Shown here: piece after piece, positions 40,701-50,282 of the stretch
How positions within the stretch are numbered: the stretch's first letter is position 1
Layout: every line of letters starts with the position of its first letter
DNA from: an uncultured Bacteroidota bacterium
GTDB lineage: Bacteria > Bacteroidota > Bacteroidia > Bacteroidales > VadinHA17
Direction: 5' to 3'
Length of the DNA: 64,000 nt
NCBI GenBank assembly: GCA_903824785.1
Contig: CAIJYD010000073.1
Span: 1 to 64,000, forward strand
Notes under the pieces: model-generated
The model's input: the letters and a program-made list of their open reading frames with translations, nothing else
Told to the model about the DNA's origin: nothing
Databases searched by the model: none
Program-made: the position numbers and the translations under genes

Positions 40701-42244
40701 AAATCCCTGGTTTTCTTTTTTATTGTAATTTCATTATTAATTCTGTCATAGAACACAAATCCCTTGTTGGCCATATCTATACAAAGCCCTGTAACTGCTT
40801 CTGCAGACTTGTTAAGCCATTTTGCAAATTCCGCAACAGGGAATGTTTCGGAGTAATAGAATTCAGAAAACCTTATGAGCCTATTAAGCGGATGGTAATC
40901 GTCGAGCCCCATGAGCTTTAAAAAATAGTCTGAATTGAAGTAGGAGGAGGATTCAAACTGAGCCTGCCCAAGTGCTGATCCCCTGGCACGCGAAAGAATG
41001 ATTCTTGATTCATTCATGTTCCACGACAGGTATTCAAAATACATATCAAGTTTATGATATGAGTTGAAATAGGGACTTTTTGATATCGGATTATTTGTCC
41101 GGTAAAGGTTAACCTGTTTTGATTCATTTATGTATGAAAATCCAAGGTTGGAATGGTAGATTGAGTCTTTGTCAAGATATAATGATATGGATGTCTCCTG
41201 ACTGTTTAAACCAATCTTTGTGAACAGGAACTCCTTTGAGCTGATTTTAAGGAAAAGAGTATCATTTCTTGAGAGAGTGATTATTGCAGGATTATAATTT
41301 TCACCTGTCCCTTTAACATTTGCACCTTCAAATGAGAGGCCTCCTTCATAGTTTACACCTTTAAAAAGATCGTTTATCCGGAATTGTTTCGTGTAAGTGG
41401 TAAAACGGGGATAATTGGCCCTGTCTTTATTGGAAAAGCTGACTGCCTGATCGGTAAGAGTACCTGTGACCGGGCTTTTAAAATAGGTTGAATGGCTGAA
41501 CCTTACAGAATCTATTGTGAAATTTCGTTTGGTAAGGTCAATCTTATATTCGGGGAGTTCAGCCAGAACATCTTCTCTTGAAAAACCGGCTTTTTCCCAT
41601 GTAATTATGCCTTTATTACCTACAAATAGCATAATGTCAGGATAATATGATCCTGAGACATTGTAAATTTCAGTGCTGTCTCTCTGCGAATAACATGTAA
41701 GTGTTGCATTCGAAACAGCAGCATAAAAGGCAGTATCATATAAAAACTTAAGAGTACTGTTTTTAACCTTCCACTTCACACTTCCCGACTCAAACAGGAC
41801 ATTCCCTTTTATCATTGAGCCAGTATTTACCAGGTACTTGTCGATATTATCATTTGTATAATTTGGGTTAAATGCTATTTCGCTGAGCCCTGAAAGCCAG
41901 TTATTAAAAAATGCTTCATCACTTATGCTTCTTGTGAAGGAGTTGATTGCTTTGAAGTAATTAATAAAGTGGGGAACCGGCCTCATCAGCCTGGCTGAAA
42001 GCTGACTTGAGACGTCTATTATTCTGGTCATGTTCTCTTTGGAGAAGGAAGCACTATCCCATCTAACTGTAAAAGTATTAAGATTGATTTTTTGTTCATC
42101 ATTAAGGTTTGGCCCCATAAAAGTCAGGAGCTCCGCCTTGAAAAGTGAAATGTCTCCTGAAAAAGCTGATCTTGTCTGCGACAGTAAGATACAGGGTGAT
42201 AACAGTAACAAAAAACCAGTCAGAATTATCAGCTTTTTTGACAT
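37754..42244 (-). CDS. Very large hypothetical secreted protein (1496 aa)
   Basis: Signal peptide (KKLIILTGFLLLLSPCILLSQ), beta-rich and Asn/Asp/Ser-rich throughout, no domain recognised by eye. Confidence 0.85.
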   Translation of the reverse strand: MSKKLIILTGFLLLLSPCILLSQTRSAFSGDISLFKAELLTFMGPNLNDEQKINLNTFTVRWDSASFSKENMTRIIDVSSQLSARLMRPVPHFINYFKAINSFTRSISDEAFFNNWLSGLSEIAFNPNYTNDNIDKYLVNTGSMIKGNVLFESGSVKWKVKNSTLKFLYDTAFYAAVSNATLTCYSQRDSTEIYNVSGSYYPDIMLFVGNKGIITWEKAGFSREDVLAELPEYKIDLTKRNFTIDSVRFSHSTYFKSPVTGTLTDQAVSFSNKDRANYPRFTTYTKQFRINDLFKGVNYEGGLSFEGANVKGTGENYNPAIITLSRNDTLFLKISSKEFLFTKIGLNSQETSISLYLDKDSIYHSNLGFSYINESKQVNLYRTNNPISKSPYFNSYHKLDMYFEYLSWNMNESRIILSRARGSALGQAQFESSSYFNSDYFLKLMGLDDYHPLNRLIRFSEFYYSETFPVAEFAKWLNKSAEAVTGLCIDMANKGFVFYDRINNEITIKKKTRDFLDAYAKRKDYDILTISSETKAPADNAVLNLKDFMMTINGVSGVFLSDSQRVSIYPYNKQLLIGKNRNLSFNGMVEAGLFTVYGKQFSFNYDTFKLRLQNIDSIKIAVESDEKDIFGNPIVVDVDNLIQLGTADLYIDKPDNKSGLKSLRQYPIINTLTSSYIFYDQIPGLRGAYKQKEYYFKVDPFTFENIDHYTNEDMNLSGEFVGGNIVRAMKQTLSIQENYSLGFNMTIPEEGIEVYGGKGRLYNSLTMSNNGLTGSGTINYLTSTTKSEDFRFFPDSMTTQASTFNIEKDPAGIFPSLDSKDVSVRWLTTKDEWRATNTTGKSFDMFGNATTLDGTLILTPDKLKGKGVVNMTDSRITSDFFSFASNAIKADTSDYNLKSLTTSGYSFIAQNANTDVNFDLKMTNFRLNTDSSMVKFPEIQYICTMTDFTYNIENRVLSMEQKGKSNTPLLPADKLLRLDFAHLDKPTFFATNDLRDTIAFSSWKGSYHLDQEYIEAENINYIHVADALIQPENGKIIINRRAKIKQMQNSLIALNNRHILHSANIDIESTKRYTGNAVYDYVDENKDIQQIKFPELSVDTLTTTALGNIPVTQNFMLSPAFTYAGDVKLSARAELLSFTGSAGISHNCSTIKSFSIKFKGPIDPKNILIPVSDKPRDQNDNLVFSGSFINTDSIHIYPAFLSAQESWNDVALVNSEGFLYYEKNKGRYLISSQQKIADHTLPGDMLAFDKNFCILSGEGKINFGAKYDLVKLASAGKMIHSIDSNKIDIELLMALDFHFSKEALNVMADEIRMMPTLKPVNTNSELNNKGMKDLLGNDAAAQMKDEIGLFGTMRSLPKEYNYELLLNSVKLYWNESSSSFRSNGKIGIGFIGEQPINVYVDGFIEIQRRRSGDMIDVYLKADESTWYYFSYIRGVMMAQAGNNSFNTILTGIKLSDRKHPESTVRVPYTYMIAVEDRLTRFLRRMNTTNEGDEPVN

Positions 42245-42312
42245 AGAAAATCAATTAATCAACTTTTCCTGATCCTAAAACCGTATTATAAAACGCTTTT
42301 GCCCTATTTTAT

Positions 42313-42350
42313 TTCGCCTGAACAGCTGTTTAGTAGGCTGTTCAGGCGAA
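42313..42350. terminator. Strong hairpin between tpiA and the 1496-aa ORF
   Basis: Perfect 14-bp inverted repeat TTCGCCTGAACAGC-tgtttagtag-GCTGTTCAGGCGAA; no strong T-tract on either strand. Confidence 0.6.
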
Positions 42351-42359
42351 TTCTTTGGG

Positions 42360-43121
42360 TTATTCGAATGCTTCAACTATTGCAGTAAAATCTTCTTTTT
42401 TAAGAGCAGCACCACCAATCAGGCCGCCATCAACATCTGGTTTTGAAAAGATCTCGACAGCGTTTGATGGTTTGCAGCTTCCACCATAAAGTATCGGAAG
42501 TTTTTTCGCACAGTTGTTTCCATATTTCTCCTTAACAAGATCGCGGATATATTTGTGCATCTCCTGTGCCTGATCAGGTGTTGCAGTGAGGCCGGTTCCT
42601 ATTGCCCAAACAGGTTCGTAAGCAAGAACAATCATATCCATCTGCTCTTCTGTAAGGCTGAAGAGACCCTCTTCAAGCTGACGCCTTACTATCAGAAAAT
42701 GTTTCCCTGCCTCTCTCTCATTTAATACCTCACCACAACAGAATATCACTTTCAGGCCGCTGTTAATTGCGAGCAATGCTTTCTTATTAATCAGTTTATC
42801 ATCTTCATTATAATAGCTCCTTCTTTCAGAATGGCCCAGTATAACATATTCAGCTCCAGTGCTTTTAACCATCCATGCTGATATTTCTCCGGTATAGGCT
42901 CCGGAAGCTTCCGATGCGCAGTTCTGAGCCCCAAGGGCAACTTTACCATGTTTAAGAATCTCATTGGCACCACTCAGATGAATAAATGGAGTACATAAAA
43001 TAACCAATGCCTTACCTGAAGGTTTTTCTTTAAAGTATTTATCAATTGATCCTACAAATTTCAAACCTTCTGCCAGATCCATATTCATTTTCCAGTTGCC
43101 GGCAACAATTTTCTTTCTCAT
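42360..43121 (-). CDS. tpiA: Triosephosphate isomerase
   Basis: KIVAGNWKMNMD, VILGHSERRSYYNE, VLAYEPVWAIGTGLTATP, LPILYGGSCKPSNA, DGGLIGGAALK. Confidence 0.98.
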   Translation of the reverse strand: MRKKIVAGNWKMNMDLAEGLKFVGSIDKYFKEKPSGKALVILCTPFIHLSGANEILKHGKVALGAQNCASEASGAYTGEISAWMVKSTGAEYVILGHSERRSYYNEDDKLINKKALLAINSGLKVIFCCGEVLNEREAGKHFLIVRRQLEEGLFSLTEEQMDMIVLAYEPVWAIGTGLTATPDQAQEMHKYIRDLVKEKYGNNCAKKLPILYGGSCKPSNAVEIFSKPDVDGGLIGGAALKKEDFTAIVEAFE

Positions 43122-43160
43122 AAATTAATTTTTAAAAAGTATAATATTTAAAGTTACAAA

Positions 43161-44300
43161 TCATTTAATATTTTCAGGTGATAAAGGAACTAAAGTTTGA
43201 ACTTCCAGCCTGCCGAACCACTCCTTTTCAGGAACATTTGCCCATGACCATTTACCGGCTATCGTACCATTTTTCAGAAGGATATATCCCGGGTTTGCCC
43301 TTATCATGGTTTTTAATGTTGTTTCATCCGCAAAACAAAACCAGCTCTGGTTTTCATAGTTTTTCAATTCCTCTGTCCCGGAAGCTGTAAGTACGTAAAA
43401 TTCAATTCCATTGCTCCTGCAGTATTCCCCAAGTTCAAAGCCATTAAATAATTGACTTTTATCAGCCTCCGGAAGTTTTTTAGAGACCATCAGTAGGGAA
43501 TATCCGGGGGAGGATAATATTTTTTCAGTCAGATCTTCTCCATTAACGGCTTTTATACTGAAATCGTGTATTGGAGGCTGATAACCTTTTTTTAGGAGAA
43601 TCGATTTCTGATCAATAAACCTCCAGGTGGTATCATTTGCCGGATAATCATTAAGAGTGAACTCCTTTTTTACATTATCTTTCTCATAGATAAATGTTGT
43701 CTGATATTCATCAATGGGAGCTCCTTCCGGGATAACCATCTTATCGGCAATTTTCACACTGGTTTCATAAGGTAAAAAGTCGATAACCGGCAGATACTTC
43801 AGGTTGAATAAGGAAAAAAGAATGAACATAATGGCTGCAATTGTAATTATGATCCATTCAGTGGACGTTTTAAAAATGTTTTTTATCTCTTTTCTTCCTA
43901 TATAAAGCATTGCTGCAATGATGATAAGTACAATATTTTTTCCAAAGGTCTCCCAGTTGGTGAGATGTATAGCATCGCCAAAGCAACCGCAGTCTGATAC
44001 GGGGTTTGTAAGTGCAAGAATAAATGTAAGCGGAGTGAAGATAATCATCAGCAGCATTACTACCATGATGCCGGTTTTCTGCCTCATTCCTGTAAGTACT
44101 GAAAAGCCGGCAATGAATTCGGCAGTGCATAATAAAATTGCAAGGGAAAGGGAGAGTTTATTGAGAAAACCAATATTGAAAGCCTGAAAATAGTCATGAA
44201 ATTTATAAGCTGAACCTAAAGGATCAATCGCTTTTACCAGGCCTGAGAATATAAAAACGATGCCGGTAATAATTCTGCCTGCAGATTTCAATATCTTCAT
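43161..44300 (-). CDS. BT_3928-like DoxX family membrane protein
   Basis: GIVFIFSGLVKAIDPLGSAYKFHDYFQAF, NPVSDCGCFGDAIHLTNWETFGKNIVL; TM helices plus a thioredoxin-like C-terminal portion. Confidence 0.88.
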   Translation of the reverse strand: MKILKSAGRIITGIVFIFSGLVKAIDPLGSAYKFHDYFQAFNIGFLNKLSLSLAILLCTAEFIAGFSVLTGMRQKTGIMVVMLLMIIFTPLTFILALTNPVSDCGCFGDAIHLTNWETFGKNIVLIIIAAMLYIGRKEIKNIFKTSTEWIIITIAAIMFILFSLFNLKYLPVIDFLPYETSVKIADKMVIPEGAPIDEYQTTFIYEKDNVKKEFTLNDYPANDTTWRFIDQKSILLKKGYQPPIHDFSIKAVNGEDLTEKILSSPGYSLLMVSKKLPEADKSQLFNGFELGEYCRSNGIEFYVLTASGTEELKNYENQSWFCFADETTLKTMIRANPGYILLKNGTIAGKWSWANVPEKEWFGRLEVQTLVPLSPENIK

Positions 44301-44301
44301 T

Positions 44302-44988
44302 TTATATAAGTTTTTTTTCTGTCAGTATTTTTATTATCAGGCTGAAAATCTCATCAGGTTGCAGCATTGCTCCATTACTGCTGCTGCAATCAACTACTGA
44401 AAGCCTGTTGTCGTGTATTGCCACTTTAAGATAAAGATCCCGTACCATTTTCTGGAAATCAAGGCTCTCCTCGTGGATATCCCTTGTTCCTTTGAGATAG
44501 CTGCGGTCGTCGCCTGTTCTCGCACTCAGTAATTTTTTTTCGGTGAATGCAAACGGTACGTCCAGGAAAATATTGAGGTCGGGCCGTGGAATTGCAAAAT
44601 GGCTGAATTCAAGCGACAGGATCCATCTCATAAGCTCATCCTGTGCTGCCGAATCCTGAAGTTTTGCACACTGATAAGCAATGTTTGAATAGGTATATCT
44701 GTCGAGAAGTACTATTTTTTCCTCTTTTAACCATCTTCTGATAAGATCGGAAGCATCCTTTCTGTCACCTGCATAAAGCATTGCAACGAGGTATGGGTTG
44801 ACTTCGCTCAGCGAACCAAATTCGCCTCTTAGAAACCGGGCAATAAGTTCGCCGAAATAGGGAGCTTCAGTCCTTGGAAAATGCAGATACTCACAGTTGT
44901 ATCCCTTCTCTGATAAATAATCTCTCAGGAGTTTAATCTGTGTTGATTTTCCTGCACCATCAACTCCTTCAATGACAAAAAGCTTCAT
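44302..44988 (-). CDS. tmk: Thymidylate kinase
   Basis: FVIEGVDGAGKSTQIKLL P-loop, LLDRYTYSNIAYQ, LNIFLDVPF. Confidence 0.93.
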   Translation of the reverse strand: MKLFVIEGVDGAGKSTQIKLLRDYLSEKGYNCEYLHFPRTEAPYFGELIARFLRGEFGSLSEVNPYLVAMLYAGDRKDASDLIRRWLKEEKIVLLDRYTYSNIAYQCAKLQDSAAQDELMRWILSLEFSHFAIPRPDLNIFLDVPFAFTEKKLLSARTGDDRSYLKGTRDIHEESLDFQKMVRDLYLKVAIHDNRLSVVDCSSSNGAMLQPDEIFSLIIKILTEKKLI

Positions 44989-45248
44989 CCTTAAATTATT
45001 TTATAATTGTACAAATGTAATAACCGCACAGCAAAGATAAAAGGAGATAAGCTGTTTAATTGCAGAAATGAATCTGCCGCATCTTTACGATTATAGAAGA
45101 GATGGAATTTAAGCTGAACTCAGAGGGTAACTGTAAGCAAAATAGCATAATAAGTTCAACACGCAAAATCTCTTTGTCTCTGCTTACGGAAAAGTTAGTT
45201 GGGTTTGTAACAAAAATAACTAAATTCGGCTGTTCAAATTAAATTGTT

Positions 45249-46094
45249 TTGAAAGGAAATCCAAGATATATTAACACAGGGAGCGATCTTCTTGACCTTG
45301 CAGTTCCAAAGGTGATGGGGATATTGAATGTTACCCCTGACTCATTCTATAAAGGAAGCCGTTACAATACCGATGAAGAGATACTGAAGGCTGCAGGGAA
45401 AATGATCGATGAGGGTGCTGATATTCTTGATGTGGGAGGTTATTCCTCTCGTCCGGGAGCTGCAGATATAACTAAGGAAGAGGAGGGAGGCAGGGTTTTG
45501 AAAGCCATTAAGCTGATAAGCAGAGAACTGCCGAAGGCCATAATTTCGGTTGATACCTTCAGGGCGAATATTGCAATGGAGGCTGTTGCTGAATGCGGTG
45601 CCCGCATGATTAACGATATTTCCGGTGGCGAAGCTGATGCAGATATGTTTTCAGTAGTAGAAAAGCTGAATGTCCCCTATATTATGATGCACATGAAAGG
45701 TAATCCGCGCACCATGCAGGAAAATCCTGTCTATGACGACATTGTAGCCGATATTCTCAAATGGTTCAGTGGAAAGATATTCAGACTGAGGTCAGCCGGT
45801 GTAAAGGATATCATAATTGATCCCGGATTCGGGTTTGGAAAATCAGCCGATCATAATTTTGAACTTCTCAGAAGGCTGGGTGATTTCTCTGTAGCCGGAT
45901 TGCCGTTGATGGTTGGACTATCCCGAAAATCAATGATCTGGAAGACACTTGGAATAACAGCTGAAGAGGCACTTAACGGAACTACTGCTCTTAATGCTGT
46001 GGCTCTTGCCAATGGTGCTGATATTCTGCGTGTTCATGATGTAAAGGAAGCTGTTCAGGCCATACAGCTTTTAAAGCGTATTAAACCTTCCTGA
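45249..46094 (+). CDS. folP: Dihydropteroate synthase
   Basis: VMGILNVTPDSFYKGSRY, GADILDVGGYSSRPGA, ARMINDISGGEAD, DIIIDPGFGFGKSADHNF. Start at 45249 is TTG. Confidence 0.95.
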   Translation: MKGNPRYINTGSDLLDLAVPKVMGILNVTPDSFYKGSRYNTDEEILKAAGKMIDEGADILDVGGYSSRPGAADITKEEEGGRVLKAIKLISRELPKAIISVDTFRANIAMEAVAECGARMINDISGGEADADMFSVVEKLNVPYIMMHMKGNPRTMQENPVYDDIVADILKWFSGKIFRLRSAGVKDIIIDPGFGFGKSADHNFELLRRLGDFSVAGLPLMVGLSRKSMIWKTLGITAEEALNGTTALNAVALANGADILRVHDVKEAVQAIQLLKRIKPS

Positions 46095-46185
46095 TATGAT
46101 TACAGAACAAGCCCGATCACTGGATTTAGGATTAATAAATGAAGATTAGAAATTTACTATTTTTGACAGTAATTATTATAAATTT

Positions 46186-46962
46186 ATGCCATTCCACATA
46201 ACAATCCTTGATTTTATTGACATATTTCTTGTGGCCCTGATATTTTTTCAGCTATACAAGCTGATCAGAGGAACTGCAGCATTCAGCATTTTTATCGGGA
46301 TATTTTTTATTTACGTCTCCTGGCTAATTGCAAAAGCCCTCAACATGGAGCTGATAAGTATTTTGCTCGGACATGTTATTGGCGTTGGAGTAATAGCTCT
46401 GATAATTGTGTTTCAGCAGGAGGTGAGAAGATTTTTGCTCGTTCTGGGAAACAGGTATATCTCCAGCAGCAGGTTTTCTCTGGGAAGGTTTTTTTCTTCG
46501 GTAAGCGAGGATACGGGAAGCCCGGGAGAAGCTGAAGAGATTGCAAAGTCATGCGAGGCAATGGCTCTTAAAAAAACAGGAGCTCTTATCGTTATTGCCC
46601 GGAAAAGCAGCCTTGATATGTTTTCAGAGGGTGGAGAGATCCTTAAGGCACAGATTAGCGCCGGCCTGCTGGAAACAATTTTTTTTAAGAATTCACCACT
46701 TCACGATGGTGCTGTATTAATTGAGAGGGGACTCATTCTTGCAGCGCGATGCACCTTACCCATTACCGATCAGCTAACTTTAGCTCCAAGGTTTGGGATG
46801 CGCCACCGGGCAGCTATTGGAATGTCAGAACATACCGATGCTCTTATTGTAGTGGTCTCAGAAGAATCGGGTTTTATAACAGTTGTGGAAACAGGTGAGA
46901 TCAGGGAAAATATAACTCCAATGGAGTTGAGAAATATCCTTCTGATGGAGAAAAAATGGTAA
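46186..46962 (+). CDS. cdaA: Diadenylate cyclase (c-di-AMP synthase) CdaA
   Basis: N-terminal TM helices, DAC domain motifs NSPLHDGAVLI and RHRAAIGMSE; directly follows folP. Confidence 0.95.
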   Translation: MPFHITILDFIDIFLVALIFFQLYKLIRGTAAFSIFIGIFFIYVSWLIAKALNMELISILLGHVIGVGVIALIIVFQQEVRRFLLVLGNRYISSSRFSLGRFFSSVSEDTGSPGEAEEIAKSCEAMALKKTGALIVIARKSSLDMFSEGGEILKAQISAGLLETIFFKNSPLHDGAVLIERGLILAARCTLPITDQLTLAPRFGMRHRAAIGMSEHTDALIVVVSEESGFITVVETGEIRENITPMELRNILLMEKKW

Positions 46963-47117
46963 TCCCGGAAGAATAAAAAAGTGGTGTCACAGATTTGAGC
47001 CGATGAATTTGAAAGCACTGAAAATTTTACTTGAAAATTAATTTCTAAATGATTAACATTGTCAAAATAGTTAAATTCTGATAATCAATATCCGGCAACT
47101 ATAATAAAAGCTAAGCT

Positions 47118-47732
47118 ATGAAAAACTTATTCCTGAAAATCATTGTATTGACAAGTTTACTCGGTTTTATCGGGTGCAAATCTTCCAGCGATCCAGCAAC
47201 ATGGAGCTCTGAAAAAGTAGATCAGTGGTTCCTGAAAGGCGAGTGGAAAAACGGGTGGTCAGCTGAACCTGATGCTTCAATAAACAGAAAAGAGTTCGCA
47301 GTGGCATATTTCAAAAATAAAGAGCGGTGGGATAAAGCCTTTGCTTTCCTGAAAAACAGCGATCTTACCAAAATGGAGGTAAAACGTTATGATATTGACG
47401 GAGATAATCTCTTTGCTCCCATTACGGAGTACCTTACAAAAAACGAGGAGGATGCCAAGTTTGAGGCGCATCGTAAATATATTGATATTCAGTATGTTAT
47501 AAGTGGAATTGAACAGATTGATATTACTCCTATGGCGATGAAAAAAGATATACTTACCCCTTATGATGAAGTTAAGGATCTTGAATTTCTTACGGTTACC
47601 CAAAGTTCCGTTAATAAAGCAACTCCCGACAGATTTTTCATCTTTTTTCCATCAGATATTCATCGACCTGGTTTAAAAGCTGAACAAAATTCACCGGTAA
47701 GAAAAGTAGTGGTAAAGGTGAAAATCGATTGA
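47118..47732 (+). CDS. YhcH/YjgK/YiaL family protein, predicted lipoprotein
   Basis: Lipobox LLGFIGCKSS, then FEAHRKYIDIQYVISGIEQIDI and FFIFFPSDIHRPGLKAEQNSPVRKVVVKVK. Confidence 0.9.
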   Translation: MKNLFLKIIVLTSLLGFIGCKSSSDPATWSSEKVDQWFLKGEWKNGWSAEPDASINRKEFAVAYFKNKERWDKAFAFLKNSDLTKMEVKRYDIDGDNLFAPITEYLTKNEEDAKFEAHRKYIDIQYVISGIEQIDITPMAMKKDILTPYDEVKDLEFLTVTQSSVNKATPDRFFIFFPSDIHRPGLKAEQNSPVRKVVVKVKID

Positions 47733-47787
47733 AGCCATTAAACATTCTTACGTATTTTTGGTTATTCTCCTGTATTGATTTAATCAG

Positions 47788-50244
47788 ATGACAACATTAT
47801 ATGATCTCAAAGAGGGAGAAGAGGGGATAATTCTGAAGATTAAGGGAAGAGGACAGTTTCGGCAACGGCTTTCAGAAATGGGGTTTGTTGTGGGGAAAAA
47901 GGTATCGGTAATTAAGAAGGCACCTCTCAGGGATCCAATTGAATACATGATAATGGGTTATCATATCTCGCTGAGAAACAGCGAGGCTCAGCTTATTGAA
48001 GTTGTCAGGGGAGGAAAATCTGAAGAGTTTAATTCCAATAGCGGAGTCCTGATAAGTGAAGATGAAAACAGTTCCTGGCTGGAAAAAATAAAACATATTC
48101 AGATTGCTCTGGTAGGAAATCCCAATTCAGGTAAAACAACTCTTTTCAATTTCGCATCAGGATCAAAGGAAAAAGTCGGGAACTATGCCGGGGTTACAGT
48201 CGATTCAAAAGAGGCATCATACAGGCAGGGAGGCTACACTTTTTCAATTGTCGATCTTCCGGGTACCTATTCGATAAAAAGTTATTCACCTGAGGAGATA
48301 TACCTGAGAAATTATATTTTCGATAACAAACCTGATATTGTAGTTAATATTACAGATGCCTCAAACCTTGAAAGGAACCTGTATCTTACAACTCAGCTGA
48401 TCGATATGGGCGTTCAGATAGTGATTGCCCTGAATATGTATGACGAACTGGAGAAGAAAGGAGATCTTCTCGATTATCTCTCTCTCGGCAAATTACTCGG
48501 TGTCCCAATAGTTCCTACTGTAAGTTCAAAAGGAAAAGGGATAAAAAATCTTTTTGACAAGATCATTGAGGTTTATGAGAACAGGGAACCGGTTGTCCGC
48601 CATATTCATATAAATTATGGTACGGAGATCGAAGATTCAATTAGTGTTATACAGGAAAAGATAAAGATTGAAGAAAACAGGCCATTCACAAACATTATTT
48701 CAGCACGGTATCTCGCAATTGAACTGCTGGAAAATGACAAGGAGTTTTCCAGGAGCATTACCCGCTGCGTTAACTCACCTGAAATAATACTGACAGCAAA
48801 GAAAGAATACCTTAAGTTGGAGAAGTTATTTTCCGATCCGGTAGAAACAGTTATTACAGACCTCCGTTATGGGTTTATTTCAGGAGCTTTGAAGGAGACT
48901 CTGAAAATAAGCAAGGTTGAACGGTTGCGAAAAACCCAGATCATCGATAACTATCTGACAAATAAATATCTGGGTATCCCTATTTTTATTTTTTTCATGT
49001 GGCTCACTTTCTTTACAACTTTCAGACTTGGAGGTTATCCTAAACACTGGATGGAGGAAGGAACCGGCAAACTGGCTGAACTGACCTCGGTTGCTTTGTC
49101 TCCGGGTATAATACGTGATTTTTTTGTTGAAGCTATTATTGGCGGGGTAGGCGGGGTGCTTGTTTTTATTCCCAATATTATTATCCTCTTTATTTTTATC
49201 TCCTTCATGGAAGATACTGGTTATATGGCCCGTGCTGTATTTATTATGGATAAACTGATGCATAAGATCGGGCTGCATGGGAAGTCATTTATTCCACTTT
49301 TCATGGGATTTGGGTGTAATGTTCCTGCAATTATGGCGACCCGGATCATAGAGAGCCGGAGAGACCGTCTGATAACAATGCTTATTACACCGTTTATGTC
49401 GTGCAGCGCAAGACTGCCTGTTTATATACTGTTTATCAGTGCCTTTTTTGCAAAAAACCAGGGGTCGGTACTATTTTTTCTTTATATGCTTGGCGTTATT
49501 TTTGCGATATTGTCTGCTCTGTTTCTTAAACGTGTTTTTTTCAAAACGGAAGATATTCCCTTTGTTATGGAACTTCCTCCCTACAGAGTGCCTACCGTAA
49601 GAAGTGTTATAAAACATGTTTTATTCAGAACCGGGTTATACCTGAAAAAAATTGGAGGAGTAATTCTTCTGGCATCCATAATTGTCTGGATACTTGGAAG
49701 TTTTCCGAGGAGAGTTAATTATTCCAGAGATTATGCAGGTGAGATTGCCTCGGTGGAAAAGTCACAGATGGAAGTTAAAATAAAGGATGAGTTGATAAAC
49801 CGGTTAATTCTGGAACAAAAGAGTGAGAAGCAGAGTAACTCTTATTTGGGAATTATTGGCCACTCAATTGAACCGGTAATGAAACCACTGGGGTTCGACT
49901 GGAGGCTGAGCGTTAGTATTTTGTCGGGATTAGCGGCAAAAGAGGTCGTAGTAAGTACGCTTGGTGTTTTGTTTCAGGCAGATGACAATACCGGAAAATC
50001 ATCCCTTGTTGAAAAGATACAGACTCAGCATGACTCTTCGGGAAAGATTCTTTTCACTCCGCTTATAGCTTTCTCTTTTATGCTGTTTATCCTTACCTAC
50101 TTTCCATGTATAGGAGTTGTTGCCGCAATAAGGCGTGAATCGGGAAGCTGGAAATGGGCTTCTTTTGTCGTAGTTTATACAACAGGAATAGCGTGGCTCC
50201 TCTCATTTACTGTATATCAGCTGGGAAGTTTGTTTTTGTCTTAA
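47788..50244 (+). CDS. feoB: Ferrous iron transport protein B with fused N-terminal FeoA domain
   Basis: FeoA-like MTTLYDLKEGEEGIILKIKGRGQFRQRLSEMGF, then G1 GNPNSGKTTLFN, DLPGTYS, NMYDE and Gate motifs GFGCNVPAIMATR, TPFMSCSARLPVY. Confidence 0.97.
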   Translation: MTTLYDLKEGEEGIILKIKGRGQFRQRLSEMGFVVGKKVSVIKKAPLRDPIEYMIMGYHISLRNSEAQLIEVVRGGKSEEFNSNSGVLISEDENSSWLEKIKHIQIALVGNPNSGKTTLFNFASGSKEKVGNYAGVTVDSKEASYRQGGYTFSIVDLPGTYSIKSYSPEEIYLRNYIFDNKPDIVVNITDASNLERNLYLTTQLIDMGVQIVIALNMYDELEKKGDLLDYLSLGKLLGVPIVPTVSSKGKGIKNLFDKIIEVYENREPVVRHIHINYGTEIEDSISVIQEKIKIEENRPFTNIISARYLAIELLENDKEFSRSITRCVNSPEIILTAKKEYLKLEKLFSDPVETVITDLRYGFISGALKETLKISKVERLRKTQIIDNYLTNKYLGIPIFIFFMWLTFFTTFRLGGYPKHWMEEGTGKLAELTSVALSPGIIRDFFVEAIIGGVGGVLVFIPNIIILFIFISFMEDTGYMARAVFIMDKLMHKIGLHGKSFIPLFMGFGCNVPAIMATRIIESRRDRLITMLITPFMSCSARLPVYILFISAFFAKNQGSVLFFLYMLGVIFAILSALFLKRVFFKTEDIPFVMELPPYRVPTVRSVIKHVLFRTGLYLKKIGGVILLASIIVWILGSFPRRVNYSRDYAGEIASVEKSQMEVKIKDELINRLILEQKSEKQSNSYLGIIGHSIEPVMKPLGFDWRLSVSILSGLAAKEVVVSTLGVLFQADDNTGKSSLVEKIQTQHDSSGKILFTPLIAFSFMLFILTYFPCIGVVAAIRRESGSWKWASFVVVYTTGIAWLLSFTVYQLGSLFLS

Positions 50245-50282
50245 TTCCCACATCATTAAAAAAAACTACTGTTTAAGAATGA

